Of a DNA stretch of 29,876 nucleotides, positions 29,524-29,876 are shown piece by piece. The position numbers were made by a program, and so were the translations under genes. The notes beneath the pieces are model-generated. The model searched no databases and had not been told where the DNA came from. It was given only the letters and a program-made list of their open reading frames with translations. The stretch's first letter is position 1; each line of letters starts with the position of its first letter. The stretch is from a virus, in IMG/VR virus record IMGVR_UViG_3300030118_001859, positions 1 through 29,876 of that record. One strand, given 5' to 3'.

Positions 29524-29876
29524 GATTTTTAATATATATATTATTATTGTCGGTAGGACAATCCATTAGTCAAAGTAAAATTACTAGTGCCTCAGAGTTA
29601 GATAAGATTACAAAAGTAAACGGCATAGTAGTAGTTGAGTTTTGGGCAAAGTGGAACGACAAAAATTCCTGTAGTTTTTTAAAAGACTTGGAAAATTGCA
29701 ATAAAGCGAGAGCTGACATTGGAGTAAGTACAACACTACAGACGAAATATAACATTGAAGTTTTACCGACAATAATACTTTTTAACAATTCAGAAGAAAT
29801 CTGTAGATTTAAAGGCAATCTATTATTTCAATTAAATGTTGAAAAGAAAGAAATACAAGCTAAAATAGATGAAATA
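29520..29876 (+). CDS. Exported thioredoxin-like protein lacking the CxxC pair (continues at base 1)
   Basis: ATG at 29520 overlaps the previous stop (ATGA) and the frame stays open to the last base, 119 codons. A signal peptide (MRFLIYILLLSVGQSISQ) precedes a thioredoxin-like domain: GIVVVEFWAKWNDKNSC (about 37-53), YNIEVLPTIILF with the cis-proline (about 79-90), and EICRFKGNLLFQL. The usual WCxxC is replaced by WNDKNSC, so only one of the two redox cysteines remains near that place. Joined to bases 1-27, the protein ends normally 127 residues long. It is predicted to act in the periplasm, next to the lysis genes; disulfide exchange is doubtful, and a binding role is possible. Confidence 0.75.
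   Translation, partial: MRFLIYILLLSVGQSISQSKITSASELDKITKVNGIVVVEFWAKWNDKNSCSFLKDLENCNKARADIGVSTTLQTKYNIEVLPTIILFNNSEEICRFKGNLLFQLNVEKKEIQAKIDEI

Noticed and set aside
1-29876. Recoding of TAG or TGA as a sense codon, as in some Bacteroidota phages
   Set aside because: TAG ends several well-placed genes (for example at 6149, 16824, 20061, 23545 and 28544) and TGA ends many in ATGA overlaps, so the standard code is used.
1-29876. Integrase, attachment sites or a lysogeny module
   Set aside because: No recombinase motif or full repressor was found; only small HTH proteins are present, so a temperate lifestyle is not supported.
1-29876. tRNA genes, CRISPR arrays and insertion sequences
   Set aside because: No cloverleaf-like sequence, regularly spaced repeats or transposase gene was seen on either strand.

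Overview
The window looks like the complete, circularly permuted genome of a small tailed phage with siphovirus-like tail genes. The host is probably a member of the Bacteroidota, most likely a (marine) flavobacterium. The evidence is: an AT-rich sequence with A-rich start contexts and little Shine-Dalgarno signal; TAnnTTTG-type -7 boxes in front of two leftward units; exported proteins with flavobacterial signal peptides, one with a type IX secretion-like C-terminus; and head, tail and lysis proteins of families usual in Bacteroidota phages. The last gene runs off base 29876 and continues in the same frame from base 1 to a TAA at 25-27 that overlaps the first ATG, so the two ends very probably join. 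No integrase, tRNA gene, CRISPR array or insertion sequence was seen.

Layout. 1-1758: end of an exported thioredoxin-like gene, endolysin candidate, holin, and a metallophosphoesterase with no standard start codon. 1776-1846: a convergent terminator and an inverted repeat. 3461 down to 1892: a leftward unit (HTH protein, two small proteins, HNH endonuclease, coiled-coil protein). 3462-3854: a 393-base divergent control region with a leftward promoter, a weaker rightward box and a long G/C-capped hairpin. 3855-8595: a tightly overlapping rightward early/middle unit (Cro-like regulator, SSB-like protein, replication initiator-like protein, DNA methyltransferase, VRR-NUC nuclease, sigma-like factor, HNH, ParB-like protein) with three micro-genes joined by overlaps. 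8606-10109: terminase subunits. 10140-19014: tail module, with a tail assembly chaperone carrying a probable -1 frameshift, tail completion proteins, two large tail/baseplate proteins and the tape measure. 19044-22400: prohead protease, scaffold-like protein, major capsid protein, tail tube. 22466-23081: an inverted two-gene 'moron'-like unit with its own promoter and a bidirectional terminator. 23226-27513: small genes, a multi-domain portal, a connector and structural proteins. 27515-29876: an outer-membrane-barrel candidate, a T9SS-like secreted protein, two membrane proteins and the thioredoxin-like protein that leads back to the lysis genes.

How it works together. The leftward and rightward early units are probably read by host polymerase. 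The rightward unit encodes replication functions and a sigma-like protein. Four gaps between late genes share a bipartite motif, TTRTRAACAA-N14-TAYTTAY, which may be the late promoter that the sigma-like protein serves. Two further unusual signals stand out. GATC is almost absent: I found only three in the whole sequence. All three lie inside an identical 14-base word, GCAGATCTCGGAAA, placed in three unrelated genes and three different codon registers.
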